The position numbers and the translations under genes were made by a program. A model generated the notes under the pieces. It did not search any database, had not been told where the DNA came from, and was given only the letters and a program-made list of their open reading frames with translations. A DNA stretch of 64,000 nucleotides from an uncultured Bacteroidia bacterium (GTDB lineage Bacteria > Bacteroidota > Bacteroidia > Bacteroidales > UBA932), in NCBI GenBank assembly GCA_902761655.1, contig CACWLD010000005.1, forward strand, positions 1-64,000. The letters are read 5' to 3'. Below are positions 34,918 through 44,008 of the stretch, piece after piece (position 1 is the first letter of the stretch; every line of letters begins with the position of its first letter).

Positions 34918-36315
34918 ATGGCCGGTTCAACAACGGCTCCTACCGAGCTTGGAACCAAGAGTATAGGTTCGCTTCTGAGAATGTACGCGGTCCCGGGAAT
35001 CATAGCCCAGACCGCGGCTTCTTTGTACAATATGGTGGACAGCATCTACATAGGCCACATAAAGGATGTAGGTTCCTACGCCATTTCCGGACTTGCCGTC
35101 ACATTCCCCCTGATGAACCTTTCCTCCGCGCTTGGCACACTGGTGGGAGTAGGCGGAATGACGCTGATGTCCGTCCTTCTGGGCCAGAAGAACTATGACA
35201 ACGCCAGCAAGGTGCTGGGCAACGTCCTTACCCTGAACGTTGCCATCGGCTTGATTTTCACCGTGTTTATGCTGGCTTTCCTGGATCCCGTACTGCGCTT
35301 CTTTGGAGCCAGCGACAACACCCTCCCCTTTGCAAGGGAGTATATGACCATAATCCTCATAGGAAACGTCATCACCCATCTGTATTTTGGCTTGAACGGC
35401 GCCATACGCGCCAGCGGAAAGCCAAAGATAGCGATGGGCCTCACCCTGTTCACGGTCACCTCCAACGCCATCCTGGACCCTATATTCATCTTTGCACTTG
35501 GGATGGGAATCAAGGGAGCTGCCATAGCGACAATACTTTGCCAGCTGATGGCGCTTACCTACTCGTTCCGTTTCTTCCTTGACAGGACAAGGGTACCTCA
35601 TTTCCCCAAGGGTCTTTTCAAGCTTGACTGGAGGATTGCAAGGCAGTCCTTGGCCATAGGCCTGGGACCGTTCCTTATGAACGCCGCGGCCTGTATGGTG
35701 AACCTGTTCGTGAACCAACAGCTTGGCAAGTATGGCGGGGACCTTGCAATTGGCGCTTACGGTATAGTGAACCGCATCACCTTTATGTTCGTGATGATAG
35801 TGATGGGCCTCAACCAGGGCTTGCAGCCTATCGCAGGCTATAATTACGGAGCGCGGCAATATTCCAGGGTCAAGGAGATATTTATGCTCACCGCAAAATG
35901 GGCCATCCTGACCACCACCCTCTGTTTCCTGGTTTCAGAACTGATCCCGGGCGCGGCCGTAGGCTTGTTTACAAACGACCCTTATCTTGAAGGCCTTGCG
36001 GAAAAGGGCCTGAGGACAATGAACATAATGATGCCTCTCGTTGGCGTTTCAATGATTACCACCACGTTCTTCCAGTGCCTGGGAATGGTGAACAAATCCA
36101 TCTTCCTGTCGCTGTCAAGACAGCTCATATTCCTGCTTCCGCTCCTGTACCTGCTCCCGCTTAAGTTCCAGGAGAAAGGCATCTGGATGAGTTTCCCTAT
36201 ATCGGACGGCATAACCATTGTCATTTCAATCCTGTTCGTGGCCGCCCTGTTCAAGAAATTAAGCAAGCTCAATGACGGAGACGATCCGTCCATCCTTGGC
36301 AGTAACATAAAATAG
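34918..36315 (+). CDS. MATE family efflux transporter
   Basis: A 465-residue inner-membrane protein with about twelve hydrophobic segments and internal twofold repeats typical of multidrug and toxic-compound extrusion transporters (for example VPGIIAQTAASLYNMVDSIYIG at the start and GLNQGLQPIAGYNYGA near 300). It exports organic cations or other small molecules using an Na+ or H+ gradient; the substrate is unknown. Placement 4 nt after a periplasmic isomerase gene and 4 nt before a kinase-like gene indicates one transcript. Confidence 0.93.
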   Translation: MAGSTTAPTELGTKSIGSLLRMYAVPGIIAQTAASLYNMVDSIYIGHIKDVGSYAISGLAVTFPLMNLSSALGTLVGVGGMTLMSVLLGQKNYDNASKVLGNVLTLNVAIGLIFTVFMLAFLDPVLRFFGASDNTLPFAREYMTIILIGNVITHLYFGLNGAIRASGKPKIAMGLTLFTVTSNAILDPIFIFALGMGIKGAAIATILCQLMALTYSFRFFLDRTRVPHFPKGLFKLDWRIARQSLAIGLGPFLMNAAACMVNLFVNQQLGKYGGDLAIGAYGIVNRITFMFVMIVMGLNQGLQPIAGYNYGARQYSRVKEIFMLTAKWAILTTTLCFLVSELIPGAAVGLFTNDPYLEGLAEKGLRTMNIMMPLVGVSMITTTFFQCLGMVNKSIFLSLSRQLIFLLPLLYLLPLKFQEKGIWMSFPISDGITIVISILFVAALFKKLSKLNDGDDPSILGSNIK

Positions 36316-36319
36316 CGCT

Positions 36320-36922
36320 ATGGAAAAGCACATTCTGATAACCATAGGACGGCAGTTCGGCAGCGGCGGCAAGCCCGTTGGAGACGCCTTGTCCCGTAAA
36401 CTGGGAATTCCGGTTTACGACAACGAACTCATCACCGAAGCCGCAAAACAGAGCGGCTACAGCCCTGAACTGTTCATCCGCAGTGACGAGAAGAAGCGCA
36501 GTTTCTTCCTCGCCAACCTTTTCGGACTCAGCTCTGACGTCCGCAATATGATTGGCGACGCGGAACTGTTCCGCATCCAGAGCGAGACCATCCGCAACCT
36601 GGCCTCCAAGGGTTCGGCCATCTTTGTGGGAAGGGCTTCGGACTATGTCCTAAGGGATATGAAATGCCTTAACGTCTTCATCACTGCATCTATGGAGTCA
36701 CGCATAAAGTTCGTATGCGAGCGCGACGGCGTTGCCCTGGAGGACGCTCCCGGCATTATTGAGCGCAGGGACCGCAACCGCTCCAAGTATTACGATTTCT
36801 TTACCCAGAAGCATTGGGGTCTTGCCTCCAATTACGATATTTGCATCAACCGCTCCACCCTTGGAACGGAAAAGACCGCGGACCTTATCATTGAGTTCGG
36901 GAAAATGCGCGGCCTTATTTAG
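36320..36922 (+). CDS. Cytidylate-kinase-like protein
   Basis: A 200-residue P-loop protein of the cytidylate-kinase-like (Cytidylate_kin2) family. The P-loop GRQFGSGGKPVG at 10-21 is followed by VYDNELI and, near 100, FVGRASDYVL; the RDRNRSKYYDFFT segment near 150 resembles the LID arginines. The true CMP kinase Cmk has a different signature, so the phosphate acceptor is uncertain. It lies 4 nt after the MATE gene and 3 nt before a serine hydrolase gene. Confidence 0.85.
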   Translation: MEKHILITIGRQFGSGGKPVGDALSRKLGIPVYDNELITEAAKQSGYSPELFIRSDEKKRSFFLANLFGLSSDVRNMIGDAELFRIQSETIRNLASKGSAIFVGRASDYVLRDMKCLNVFITASMESRIKFVCERDGVALEDAPGIIERRDRNRSKYYDFFTQKHWGLASNYDICINRSTLGTEKTADLIIEFGKMRGLI

Positions 36923-36925
36923 TGA

Positions 36926-38194
36926 ATGAGGATTAGATACAAAATACTCCTTTTGCTTGCTGCGTTCGCAGCCGTGGCCTGGCAGGTCCTGCCCCAGGAC
37001 GGTCCGGTGCACGTACCCGTAATCCTCAACCAGACCCTCACCAACGAGATGTCCGACATTGAAGGCCTGGAGGGCCTTGACGCCAATATGGAGGAATTCC
37101 TGCGCCATTGGAACATCCACGGCGCCTCCCTCGCCATTATGCGGAACGATTCGCTTGTCTACGCCAAAGGCTACGGGCAGGCGGACAATGGCGGCGTGGC
37201 CGTAGGCCCAAGCACCATTTTCCGCCTGGCGTCGGTCTCCAAGCTGATCACCGCAATTGGCATAATGGTGCTGCAGGAAAGAGGCCAGCTGAGCCTCTCG
37301 GACAAGGTCTTCACCCCAAACGGCGGCATACTTGGGAACGAACCCTACACAGGATATATCTCCGACAGGCGCTACTTTGACATAACCGTGGAGCACCTTT
37401 TAAGGCACAGCGCAGGCCTCTCCAGCAGCGCCGGGGACCCTATGTTCAGCACACGCACCCTGATGCGGCGCTACGGCTGGACCACTCCTCCGGACGCGGC
37501 CACCCTGTCGCGCCACGCCCTGTCGCTCCGGCTCCAGTTCGACCCCGGAACTTCTTCCACCTACTCCAACTACGGCTATCTGCTCCTCTCAATGATCATT
37601 GAGAAAGTCACCGGGCAGCCGTACGAGCAATGGATCTACGAGAACGTCCTCCTGCCCGCAGGGTGCTATGATATGCACCTTGGCGGCAACTCGTACGAGG
37701 AAAAATATCCCAACGAGACCCGCTATTTCCCTATGCGGAACGAAGCCAAGGTCTCCAAATACGACAACACCCCCGTGATGGTGGAGCGCTGCTACGGCGG
37801 CAACGACATCACCGCCCTCAAGGGCGCAGGCGCCTGGGTGGCATCCGCACCGGAGGTGGCAAGGCTTGTTGCCTCCATAGACGGCAGGCTGCAGGTTCCT
37901 GACATCCTGTCCGCGGGAAGCATCGCGGATATGACTGCCCCAACGGACAGCGTGACCTACGCACTTGGCTGGATAGACACAAAGGAAACAGGCGAATGGA
38001 CCCGTACCGGAACCCTCTCCGGCACATCCGCCCTCATCAAATACTACCCTGACGGGGAATGCTGGGTAATGATCACCAACACCAGCACATACCGCGCAGC
38101 CCGCTTCACCAACGACATAGCGGCGCTGTTCGCAAAAAGCAGGGAGGAATTCTCCCCCCTGCTTCCTAAAAGAAATTTATTCTATTCTGAATAA
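36926..38194 (+). CDS. Serine hydrolase, class C beta-lactamase fold
   Basis: A 422-residue protein with an N-terminal signal-anchor (residues 4-19) and a beta-lactamase/DD-peptidase fold. Nucleophile Ser103 and Lys106 form SVSK, YSN lies near 213, and a TGTLSGTS strand near 370 takes the place of KTG. Such proteins include carboxypeptidases, esterases and penicillin-binding relatives; a true beta-lactamase cannot be assumed. Last gene of the six-gene run; its stop is 2 nt from the convergent ptb-type gene. Confidence 0.9.
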   Translation: MRIRYKILLLLAAFAAVAWQVLPQDGPVHVPVILNQTLTNEMSDIEGLEGLDANMEEFLRHWNIHGASLAIMRNDSLVYAKGYGQADNGGVAVGPSTIFRLASVSKLITAIGIMVLQERGQLSLSDKVFTPNGGILGNEPYTGYISDRRYFDITVEHLLRHSAGLSSSAGDPMFSTRTLMRRYGWTTPPDAATLSRHALSLRLQFDPGTSSTYSNYGYLLLSMIIEKVTGQPYEQWIYENVLLPAGCYDMHLGGNSYEEKYPNETRYFPMRNEAKVSKYDNTPVMVERCYGGNDITALKGAGAWVASAPEVARLVASIDGRLQVPDILSAGSIADMTAPTDSVTYALGWIDTKETGEWTRTGTLSGTSALIKYYPDGECWVMITNTSTYRAARFTNDIAALFAKSREEFSPLLPKRNLFYSE

Positions 38195-38196
38195 TC

Positions 38197-39105
38197 TTAC
38201 TTGACGAACATTGCGGCCTCTGCAATGGAGTTGAGCTTTGTATCCACGCTGTCGGCACGGCTGGCAAGGATACAAGGAGCTGTAGTTCCAACGAGCATAC
38301 CTGCCTGCCTTACGCCGGAAGCCAGTTTTGAATTGGTCTTCCAGAATACGTTGGCGGACTCGATGTTGGGGAACAGGAGGCAGTCTGCGTCTCCGGCAAC
38401 AGGGCTCTTGAGCTTCTTGATCTGAACTGACTCAGGGTCAATGCAGACGTCAAGTGCCAGAGGACCGTCACCTATGCAGGCGCCAAGCTGTCCGCGGTCT
38501 GCCATCTTTGCGAGCATTGCGCCCTCGATGCAGGCGGGCATAGAATCAAGCATCTGCTCTGAAGCGGCTACGAATGCGATCTTAGGGCTGGCGATACCGA
38601 ATGACCTGGCAACTCCAAGGAGGAATCCTGAAATCTTCACTTTCTGGCGGAAGTCAGGCTGGGGGACAACTGCCATATCGCTGAGGAACATAAGCTTTGG
38701 ATAGAGAGGGTTCTCAATTACACCTACGTGGCTCAGAAGGCCCTTTGCGGGGAGAAGTCCGGTTTCCTTGTTAAGGATGGCGCGGAGGAACTTGTCTGTG
38801 CTGCACAAGCCCTTCATAAGCATATCGCCCTGGCCGTCGTGTACAAGCTGGACAGCCTGTGCAACAGCCTTTGCCTCTACGGGATTGTTGACGATGTCAA
38901 ACTTCTCGACATCCATTCCGTTCTTGAGGCATACATCCTTGATGAGAGCCTCGTCACCTACCAGGGTAGCCTTGACGAAACCCATTTCCACTGCCTTGTA
39001 AGCAGCCTCGATACTGTGCTCGTCAACGCCCCAGGCTACGACGAGTCTCTTACATACGCCCTTTGCTTTAAGCTCGGCGAATACGTCTTCGAATTTTGTG
39101 ATCAT
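38197..39105 (-). CDS. Phosphate acyltransferase (phosphate butyryltransferase type)
   Basis: A 302-residue PTA/PTB-family enzyme that converts acyl-CoA and phosphate to acyl-phosphate. Length and stretches such as MLMKGLCSTDKFLRAILNKE (about 96-115) and LLSHVGVIENPLYPKLMF resemble phosphate butyryltransferase more than the long or 330-residue acetyltransferases. It lies 17 nt after ackA, so the pair should work together: acyl-CoA to acyl-phosphate to acid plus ATP. Whether acetyl, propionyl or butyryl is preferred cannot be read. Confidence 0.88.
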   Translation of the reverse strand: MITKFEDVFAELKAKGVCKRLVVAWGVDEHSIEAAYKAVEMGFVKATLVGDEALIKDVCLKNGMDVEKFDIVNNPVEAKAVAQAVQLVHDGQGDMLMKGLCSTDKFLRAILNKETGLLPAKGLLSHVGVIENPLYPKLMFLSDMAVVPQPDFRQKVKISGFLLGVARSFGIASPKIAFVAASEQMLDSMPACIEGAMLAKMADRGQLGACIGDGPLALDVCIDPESVQIKKLKSPVAGDADCLLFPNIESANVFWKTNSKLASGVRQAGMLVGTTAPCILASRADSVDTKLNSIAEAAMFVK

Positions 39106-39122
39106 ATGTGGTTGAATATTGA

Positions 39123-40337
39123 TTATTCTTCTGCGTCCTGCACAAGGTGCATTGTGTCACGGGCAATAACAAGTTCCTCGTTGGTGTTTACTACGGCAAC
39201 CTTGATCTTTGACTCCGGAAGTGAGATGATGGCGTCAGAGTGGGCTGCGGCGTTGGTCTCATAGTCGAATGCAAGGCCAAGGAACGCGAAGTTCTCGCAT
39301 ACCCTGCGGCGCAGGCGGGCGTTGTTCTCGCCAATTCCGGCAGTGAAGACAATGAGGTCCACACCGGACATCTCAGCTATGTAGGAGCCAACTATCTTGA
39401 TGATTTCGTGGGTGAACACCTTGAAGACCAGCTTGGCGCGGGCGTCTCCTTCCTCTGCCCTTGTGTTGAGATCGCGTACGTCTGAAGAGAATCCTGAAAG
39501 TCCCAGGAAGCCGCTCTTCTTGTTCATCAGGTCTGTCATCTGGTCAGGGGTGAGGCCCTCTTTCTTCATCACGTAAGGGACTATGTTAGGGTCTATGTTT
39601 CCGCAGCGGGTTCCCATAATGGGGCCTGCGAGCGGGGTGAATCCCATTGAGGTGTCAAGGCACTTGCCGTCCTGGACCGCAGTGATGGAACTGCCGTTTC
39701 CAAGGTGGCAGGTGATGATCTTGGAATCATTTATGTCAAGACCTGCAAGCTGGGCGCCCCTGCGTGCAACGAACTGATGGCTGGTGCCGTGGGCTCCGTA
39801 CTTGCGGATGTGATAATCTTTGTAATACTTGTATGGAAGGCCGTACATATAGTTGTACTGCGGCATTGTCTGATGGAAGGCGGTGTCAAACACCACAACC
39901 TGCGGGACTGAAGGCAGAACCTCCTGCATTGCCCTGATACCCAGGATATGGGCGGGGTTGTGGAGAGGAGCGAAGTCACAGCAGATGCGGATCTTTTCCA
40001 TAACGTCCTCGTTTACGAGGGCGCTGCCGGAGAAGAAGTCCGCTCCCTGCACGATCCTGTGGCCCACAGCCTCTATGTCTTCGAAAGATTTGAGTACACC
40101 GTGAACAGGGTCTACAAGTTCATCCAGGACAAGCTGCATTCCCACTTTATGATCCGGAATAGGCAGTTCCTTTACAACTTTTTCCTTACCTGACGGCCTG
40201 TAGGTATGCATTCCCTCGCTGAGGCCTATCTTTTCCACTATTCCTTTGGCAAGAAGGTCGTAAACATCATCGTTCTTCATATCCAGAAGCTGATACTTGA
40301 TTGAAGAACTGCCACAATTGATAACCAGGATAATCAT
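39123..40337 (-). CDS. ackA: Acetate kinase
   Basis: A 404-residue acetate/propionate kinase of the ASKHA fold that makes ATP from acyl-phosphate. Start MIILVINCGSSSIKYQLLD holds phosphate-1 motif NxGSSS; VFDTAFHQTMP (about 160), CHLGNGSS (about 205) and FTAGIGENNARLR (about 325) are signature regions. Length fits AckA, not butyrate kinase. The ATG at 40337 is chosen because the family begins here; a longer frame adds 12 unlikely residues. First gene of the pair with the ptb-type gene. Confidence 0.96.
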   Translation of the reverse strand: MIILVINCGSSSIKYQLLDMKNDDVYDLLAKGIVEKIGLSEGMHTYRPSGKEKVVKELPIPDHKVGMQLVLDELVDPVHGVLKSFEDIEAVGHRIVQGADFFSGSALVNEDVMEKIRICCDFAPLHNPAHILGIRAMQEVLPSVPQVVVFDTAFHQTMPQYNYMYGLPYKYYKDYHIRKYGAHGTSHQFVARRGAQLAGLDINDSKIITCHLGNGSSITAVQDGKCLDTSMGFTPLAGPIMGTRCGNIDPNIVPYVMKKEGLTPDQMTDLMNKKSGFLGLSGFSSDVRDLNTRAEEGDARAKLVFKVFTHEIIKIVGSYIAEMSGVDLIVFTAGIGENNARLRRRVCENFAFLGLAFDYETNAAAHSDAIISLPESKIKVAVVNTNEELVIARDTMHLVQDAEE

Positions 40338-40362
40338 ATTCAAATAAACGTTTAAAGTGTGC

Positions 40363-40370
40363 CAAAGGTA
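40363..40370 (-). promoter_or_regulatory. -7 element of ackA
   Basis: TACCTTTG on the minus strand, 25 nt before the ackA ATG at 40337. Confidence 0.55.
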
Positions 40371-40404
40371 CACATTTCTATGTACTTTAGCAACAACTTG
40401 AACT

Positions 40405-41481
40405 ATGGAAAAATTATCAATCCCATTCGCCGCCGGCGCCGCGCTGGGAGCGCTCCTCCCGTCACTCGCAGGCTTCCCGCGCGGCGCCCCCGCATACGCT
40501 GAAATCTGCCTCTTCCTGTGCGCCGTGGCAATGGCCCTGATATGCTACAACCCCGGACGCAAATGGCTGTATCCCCTGCTGTTCTTCCTGCTGGGGATGT
40601 TCTGCTACTGCTCATACGCAATCATACCCGAAAGGATGGAGCGGACGCCGTGGCTGCGCGGGGCGGCGGTGCGGCTGCGGGAGCTGATACGGTCAATACC
40701 GTACAGCAACCCGCAGAGCCCCGCCCTTGTATGCGCAGTGCTGACGGGAGACCGCGGAGGCCTGGACAGGGAGGTGACGGAAGCCTTCCGCGCAAGCGGG
40801 GCTTCCCACATCCTGGCCCTGTCCGGCCTCCATATGGGCTTCATCTATATGCTGGTGCGCAGCGCCACCGTTTTCCTTGGCTACACGCCCGCGGCGCGCG
40901 CCTTGCGCTGCGTCCTTGGCATAGCCTTCGCCGTGATGTTCACAATTGCCACCGGCGCCAGCCCTTCGGCCCAGAGGGCCTGCATCTTCATCATCCTGCG
41001 CGAACTGGCGGCCGTCAGCCAGGTCCGCAGGAGTCCGCCCGCGCACAGCCTGTGCACGGCCCTCCTCCTGCAGCTGGCCTTCCGCCCGGACTTCATCTCC
41101 AACGCCGGATTCCAACTCTCCTACCTTGCAATGGCCGGCATCGTATTCATCCACCCCGTGCTCAAGGCCTGGTACCCCGCCCCCGACAGCCTCCGCAAAG
41201 GACGGCTTGACCCCGCCCGGAGGATCTGGGAAACCGCCTCCCTGAGCATCAGCTGCCAAATCTTCACCGCCCCGGCAGCCTACCTCCACTTTGGAACGTT
41301 TCCAAAGTATTTCCTGCTCACCAACCTGATCTCCCTGCCCCTCACTTCCGTGATAATGGCCCTGTCAGCAGGCGTTACTCTCCTTTGGGGCCTTGGCATA
41401 TGCCCGGCCTTCCTGATAAGAATGAATGAAAAGGCAATCGAACTGCTTATATCCTCGCTGCGGATTATCAGCGGGATGTGA
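40405..41481 (+). CDS. ComEC/Rec2 competence-domain membrane protein (short)
   Basis: A 358-residue membrane protein consisting of an N-terminal hydrophobic part and the ComEC competence domain, with the signature HILALSGLHMGFIYML (about 134-149) and ATGASPSAQRA (about 188). It lacks room for the N-terminal OB-fold and has no C-terminal metallo-beta-lactamase nuclease domain, both found in full-length ComEC. It could be the DNA-uptake channel core or a degenerate relative. Single gene; its end overlaps the convergent apbE by 14 nt. Confidence 0.85.
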   Translation: MEKLSIPFAAGAALGALLPSLAGFPRGAPAYAEICLFLCAVAMALICYNPGRKWLYPLLFFLLGMFCYCSYAIIPERMERTPWLRGAAVRLRELIRSIPYSNPQSPALVCAVLTGDRGGLDREVTEAFRASGASHILALSGLHMGFIYMLVRSATVFLGYTPAARALRCVLGIAFAVMFTIATGASPSAQRACIFIILRELAAVSQVRRSPPAHSLCTALLLQLAFRPDFISNAGFQLSYLAMAGIVFIHPVLKAWYPAPDSLRKGRLDPARRIWETASLSISCQIFTAPAAYLHFGTFPKYFLLTNLISLPLTSVIMALSAGVTLLWGLGICPAFLIRMNEKAIELLISSLRIISGM

Positions 41482-42418
41482 CCTCGAATCCCGGTGAGGC
41501 CCAAGTACGCATACCGTCCCCGCCGTCATAGACCAGGAACCCCTCCAGGTCCGGACGGGAAAGGATGAACGCCTGTGACTCCTCAAGGCCTATTACCATA
41601 CAGTAAGTGGCATATGCGTCCGCCAACGCGGCCGTAGGAGCCTTCACCGTGGCGCTGAGCAGGTTATGCTCAACCGGATATCCCGTCCTGGGATCTATGG
41701 TATGGGCATACTTGTGCCCGTCTTTCAGATAGAACTTCCTGTAATTGCCGGACGTCACAATACCCTGCGGCTCAAAAGAGCACCTGTGTATGCCCTGCAG
41801 GGCCTCCCCCGGGGTCTCGTTCCCGTCAACCGGGCTGTCTATGCCAATTGTCCAGTTACGCCCGGACGGATTGCGTCCCTCGCAGAATATCTCCCCAATG
41901 TCCACCAGCATATCCTTCACCCCTATCCGGTGCAGATAATCCGCCACCAAGTCACAGCTGTAGCCCTGCGCTATTGCATTGAAATTCAGTTTGCTGCCGT
42001 TAAGCGACATCGCCTCCTTTATCAGCTCCGGATCCGGCAGCGAATCCCTTGTGAAGCCGAACCCCCAAACGTCAAACAGCGGAGCCGCGCCCACGTCAAA
42101 CGCCCCACCTGTCTCCTCCTTCAACTCCCGGGACAATTCCAGCAGGTCCTGGAACATAGGGGGAAGCGCCACTTCCTCCCCGGCGTTGTACCTGCTGAGC
42201 ACGGAATTCCTGTTGTATCCGGACAGCGTATTGTCTATTGCCAGCAAGATGGAATCTATGGAAGACTGGATGACGGCGGGAGAAACCTTGACCCCCTTCA
42301 GGTTCAGTTTCACTGTATATTTCCCACCCTGGGCATACCCTCCAACGGCAATATATCTGTCTCCGGAACAGGACAGGCACAATAGTGCCGCAAATAAAAG
42401 AATGAGTCCGCGTTTCAT
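41468..42418 (-). CDS. apbE: FAD:protein FMN transferase, lipoprotein
   Basis: A 316-residue ApbE flavin transferase that attaches FMN to Thr/Ser of redox proteins such as RNF/NQR subunits. The lipobox LSC (Cys17) anchors it in the periplasm. Family marks are LNFNAIAQGYSCDLVADYL (about 148-166), MLVDIGEIFCEGRNP, and the Mg-site region KYAHTIDPRTGYPV near 235. The ATG at 42418 is selected because the signal peptide begins there; the frame runs 19 codons further upstream. No rnf or nqr genes lie in the window. Confidence 0.93.
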   Translation of the reverse strand: MKRGLILLFAALLCLSCSGDRYIAVGGYAQGGKYTVKLNLKGVKVSPAVIQSSIDSILLAIDNTLSGYNRNSVLSRYNAGEEVALPPMFQDLLELSRELKEETGGAFDVGAAPLFDVWGFGFTRDSLPDPELIKEAMSLNGSKLNFNAIAQGYSCDLVADYLHRIGVKDMLVDIGEIFCEGRNPSGRNWTIGIDSPVDGNETPGEALQGIHRCSFEPQGIVTSGNYRKFYLKDGHKYAHTIDPRTGYPVEHNLLSATVKAPTAALADAYATYCMVIGLEESQAFILSRPDLEGFLVYDGGDGMRTWASPGFEVTSR

Positions 42419-42441
42419 ATCGCCTTGGTAAAGTATTTGTA

Positions 42442-42449
42442 CAAATTTA
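42442..42449 (-). promoter_or_regulatory. -7 element of apbE
   Basis: TAAATTTG on the minus strand, 23 nt before the apbE ATG. On the other strand a weaker CATATTTG (42473-42480) precedes the FISUMP gene by 8 nt. Confidence 0.5.
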
Positions 42450-42488
42450 GCGGTTTTTCCATTTATAATGTGCATATTTGTAAGTTAA

Positions 42489-43517
42489 ATGAAATCTATG
42501 GATATCAGGAAAATATTGCTTATACCTCTGTTCTGCGGGCTGTTGCTCAACTCCTGCCAGGATAAGGAAGAGGAAACATATTTTGATTTTGACGGAGACC
42601 TAGAAACCGTAGAGACACTGCCCTCCTATGCAAATCCCGGAGATGTCATTCACGTGACACCTTACGGCATCACCAAGGACCCGGATGATCCTGACAATCC
42701 AACCATCACCTATTCCTTCATGTACACCCCCGGAATGACCAAAAGGGACACTATGAAGACCTTCATCATCTCCGTCCCGGACACCCTGTGCACCTCAAAG
42801 ATTCAGGTATTCGCCTCGGCTCCCGGATACAACACCTACACCTCTGAATACACCATAGCAATCATAGACCCGGACAAGTCCCTGACAAACGTCACCCACG
42901 ATCCTGAAGGCGGAACCTTCACAGATCCGCGCGACTCCCGCAAATACCCTTACACCACAATAGAAGGCCTTGACTGGATGACCAAGAACCTGGCCTACTG
43001 CGAATACGGAAAGGCCTACAAGGGCATCAAGGACCACGGCTACGAGGCAATGACGGACGTCTTTGGAATGTATTACACCTGGGACCAGGCAATGACCGCC
43101 TGTCCTGAAGGCTGGCGCCTCCCCAGTGACGAGGACTGGACCGATATGTGCCAGAACCTTACTGAGACCGTCCTCACCCCTCTCAAGACTTTCCCAGGCA
43201 TAGCCGGAAAACTTATGGCCAACGGATACCTCAATTCCGAAAGGCTCTGGATATACTACACAGTCTGCAAGCCGGAGCCGGAAGCTTCCTATATGAACCT
43301 GCTTCCTACCGGATACGCCAGCAAGAGCGATGACGTCTACACCTTTGACAACACCCTGGGCTTCGCCGCTTTCTGGACCTCAACCGAAGCAGACTCCCAG
43401 AGAGCCTACTGCCGCTACCTCTACAACAACGAAAAAAATGCGGACGTGCAGGCACATCCGCTTTATAAGGAGTTCTTCGCTACACCTGTAAGGTGCGTGC
43501 GTGACGCTCAATTCTAA
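42489..43517 (+). CDS. FISUMP-domain lipoprotein
   Basis: A 342-residue secreted lipoprotein (LLNSC lipobox, Cys about 19). Residues 50-120 may form an immunoglobulin-like or bacterial Ig-type domain; residues 140-340 hold the Fibrobacter succinogenes major paralogous (FISUMP) domain, a C-type-lectin-like fold: LDWMTKNLAYCEYGKAYK, YYTWDQAMTACPEGWRLPSD, AFWTSTEADSQRAYCRYL and TPVRCVRD. These proteins sit on the cell surface in Bacteroidota and Fibrobacter; binding partners are unknown. Met1 (42489) or Met4 (42498) could be the start. Its end overlaps the convergent lolA-like gene by 4 nt. Confidence 0.88.
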   Translation: MKSMDIRKILLIPLFCGLLLNSCQDKEEETYFDFDGDLETVETLPSYANPGDVIHVTPYGITKDPDDPDNPTITYSFMYTPGMTKRDTMKTFIISVPDTLCTSKIQVFASAPGYNTYTSEYTIAIIDPDKSLTNVTHDPEGGTFTDPRDSRKYPYTTIEGLDWMTKNLAYCEYGKAYKGIKDHGYEAMTDVFGMYYTWDQAMTACPEGWRLPSDEDWTDMCQNLTETVLTPLKTFPGIAGKLMANGYLNSERLWIYYTVCKPEPEASYMNLLPTGYASKSDDVYTFDNTLGFAAFWTSTEADSQRAYCRYLYNNEKNADVQAHPLYKEFFATPVRCVRDAQF

Positions 43518-44008
43518 TACCTCAGATCCGTAACAACATAACCTTCGCCAAGGCTTTCGACATCCAGTCTGAAGCCCGACAGGTCTTCAGTGGGCTCAGA
43601 GTACTCTATGGAGTTCAGGTTGAACTTGACCAGGTTGTCGTCCAGAGGGTCAGTGAAAGTGCCACTGAGGGCATTCCCGCTGTACTTTATGTCCTTGGAG
43701 TATTTCAGGAACTCCTGGAGGATGTTCTGGGCGTCGCCGGCATTCTCAATGTAAATTTCCTTTGCCTCCGTGTCCAGCGTCCAGCGGCTTTCGCCGTCGC
43801 AGTAAATCTCCAGTCCGTTACCGCTGAAATGATAGCATTCTCCCTGAACTACAGCGTCACCTGAGAAATTCAGGGCAATGGGAACGGTTGTAGTGTAAGA
43901 ATACTTGCAGGTGATTCTGTCGGTAGAGAAGCGGGCAAGTATTTCCTGTGCGTGCAGGCCGGCTGCGGCCAGCAGCAGTGTCATTGAGATCAATACTATG
44001 CGTTTCAT
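43514..44008 (-). CDS. lolA: LolA-like periplasmic lipoprotein chaperone
   Basis: A 164-residue exported protein (signal peptide to about Ala20). The body reads like a LolA half-barrel: ILARFSTDRITCKYSYTT, SRWTLDTEAKEIYIEN, and a final LDVESLGEGYVVTDLRY strand. LolA carries lipoproteins from the inner to the outer membrane. It is smaller than the usual LolA of about 200 residues and similarity is weak, but its position directly behind ftsK (4-nt overlap) matches the arrangement in Bacteroidales. Moderately sure. Confidence 0.65.
   Translation of the reverse strand: MKRIVLISMTLLLAAAGLHAQEILARFSTDRITCKYSYTTTVPIALNFSGDAVVQGECYHFSGNGLEIYCDGESRWTLDTEAKEIYIENAGDAQNILQEFLKYSKDIKYSGNALSGTFTDPLDDNLVKFNLNSIEYSEPTEDLSGFRLDVESLGEGYVVTDLRY

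Noticed and set aside
34918..36315. MATE transporter as a drug-resistance determinant
   Set aside because: Family is clear but substrate is not; core-genome copies are common.
36926..38194. Serine hydrolase as an antibiotic-resistance beta-lactamase
   Set aside because: SxxK and YSN are shared by many peptidases and esterases; the third motif is unlike KTG, so a resistance call is not supported.
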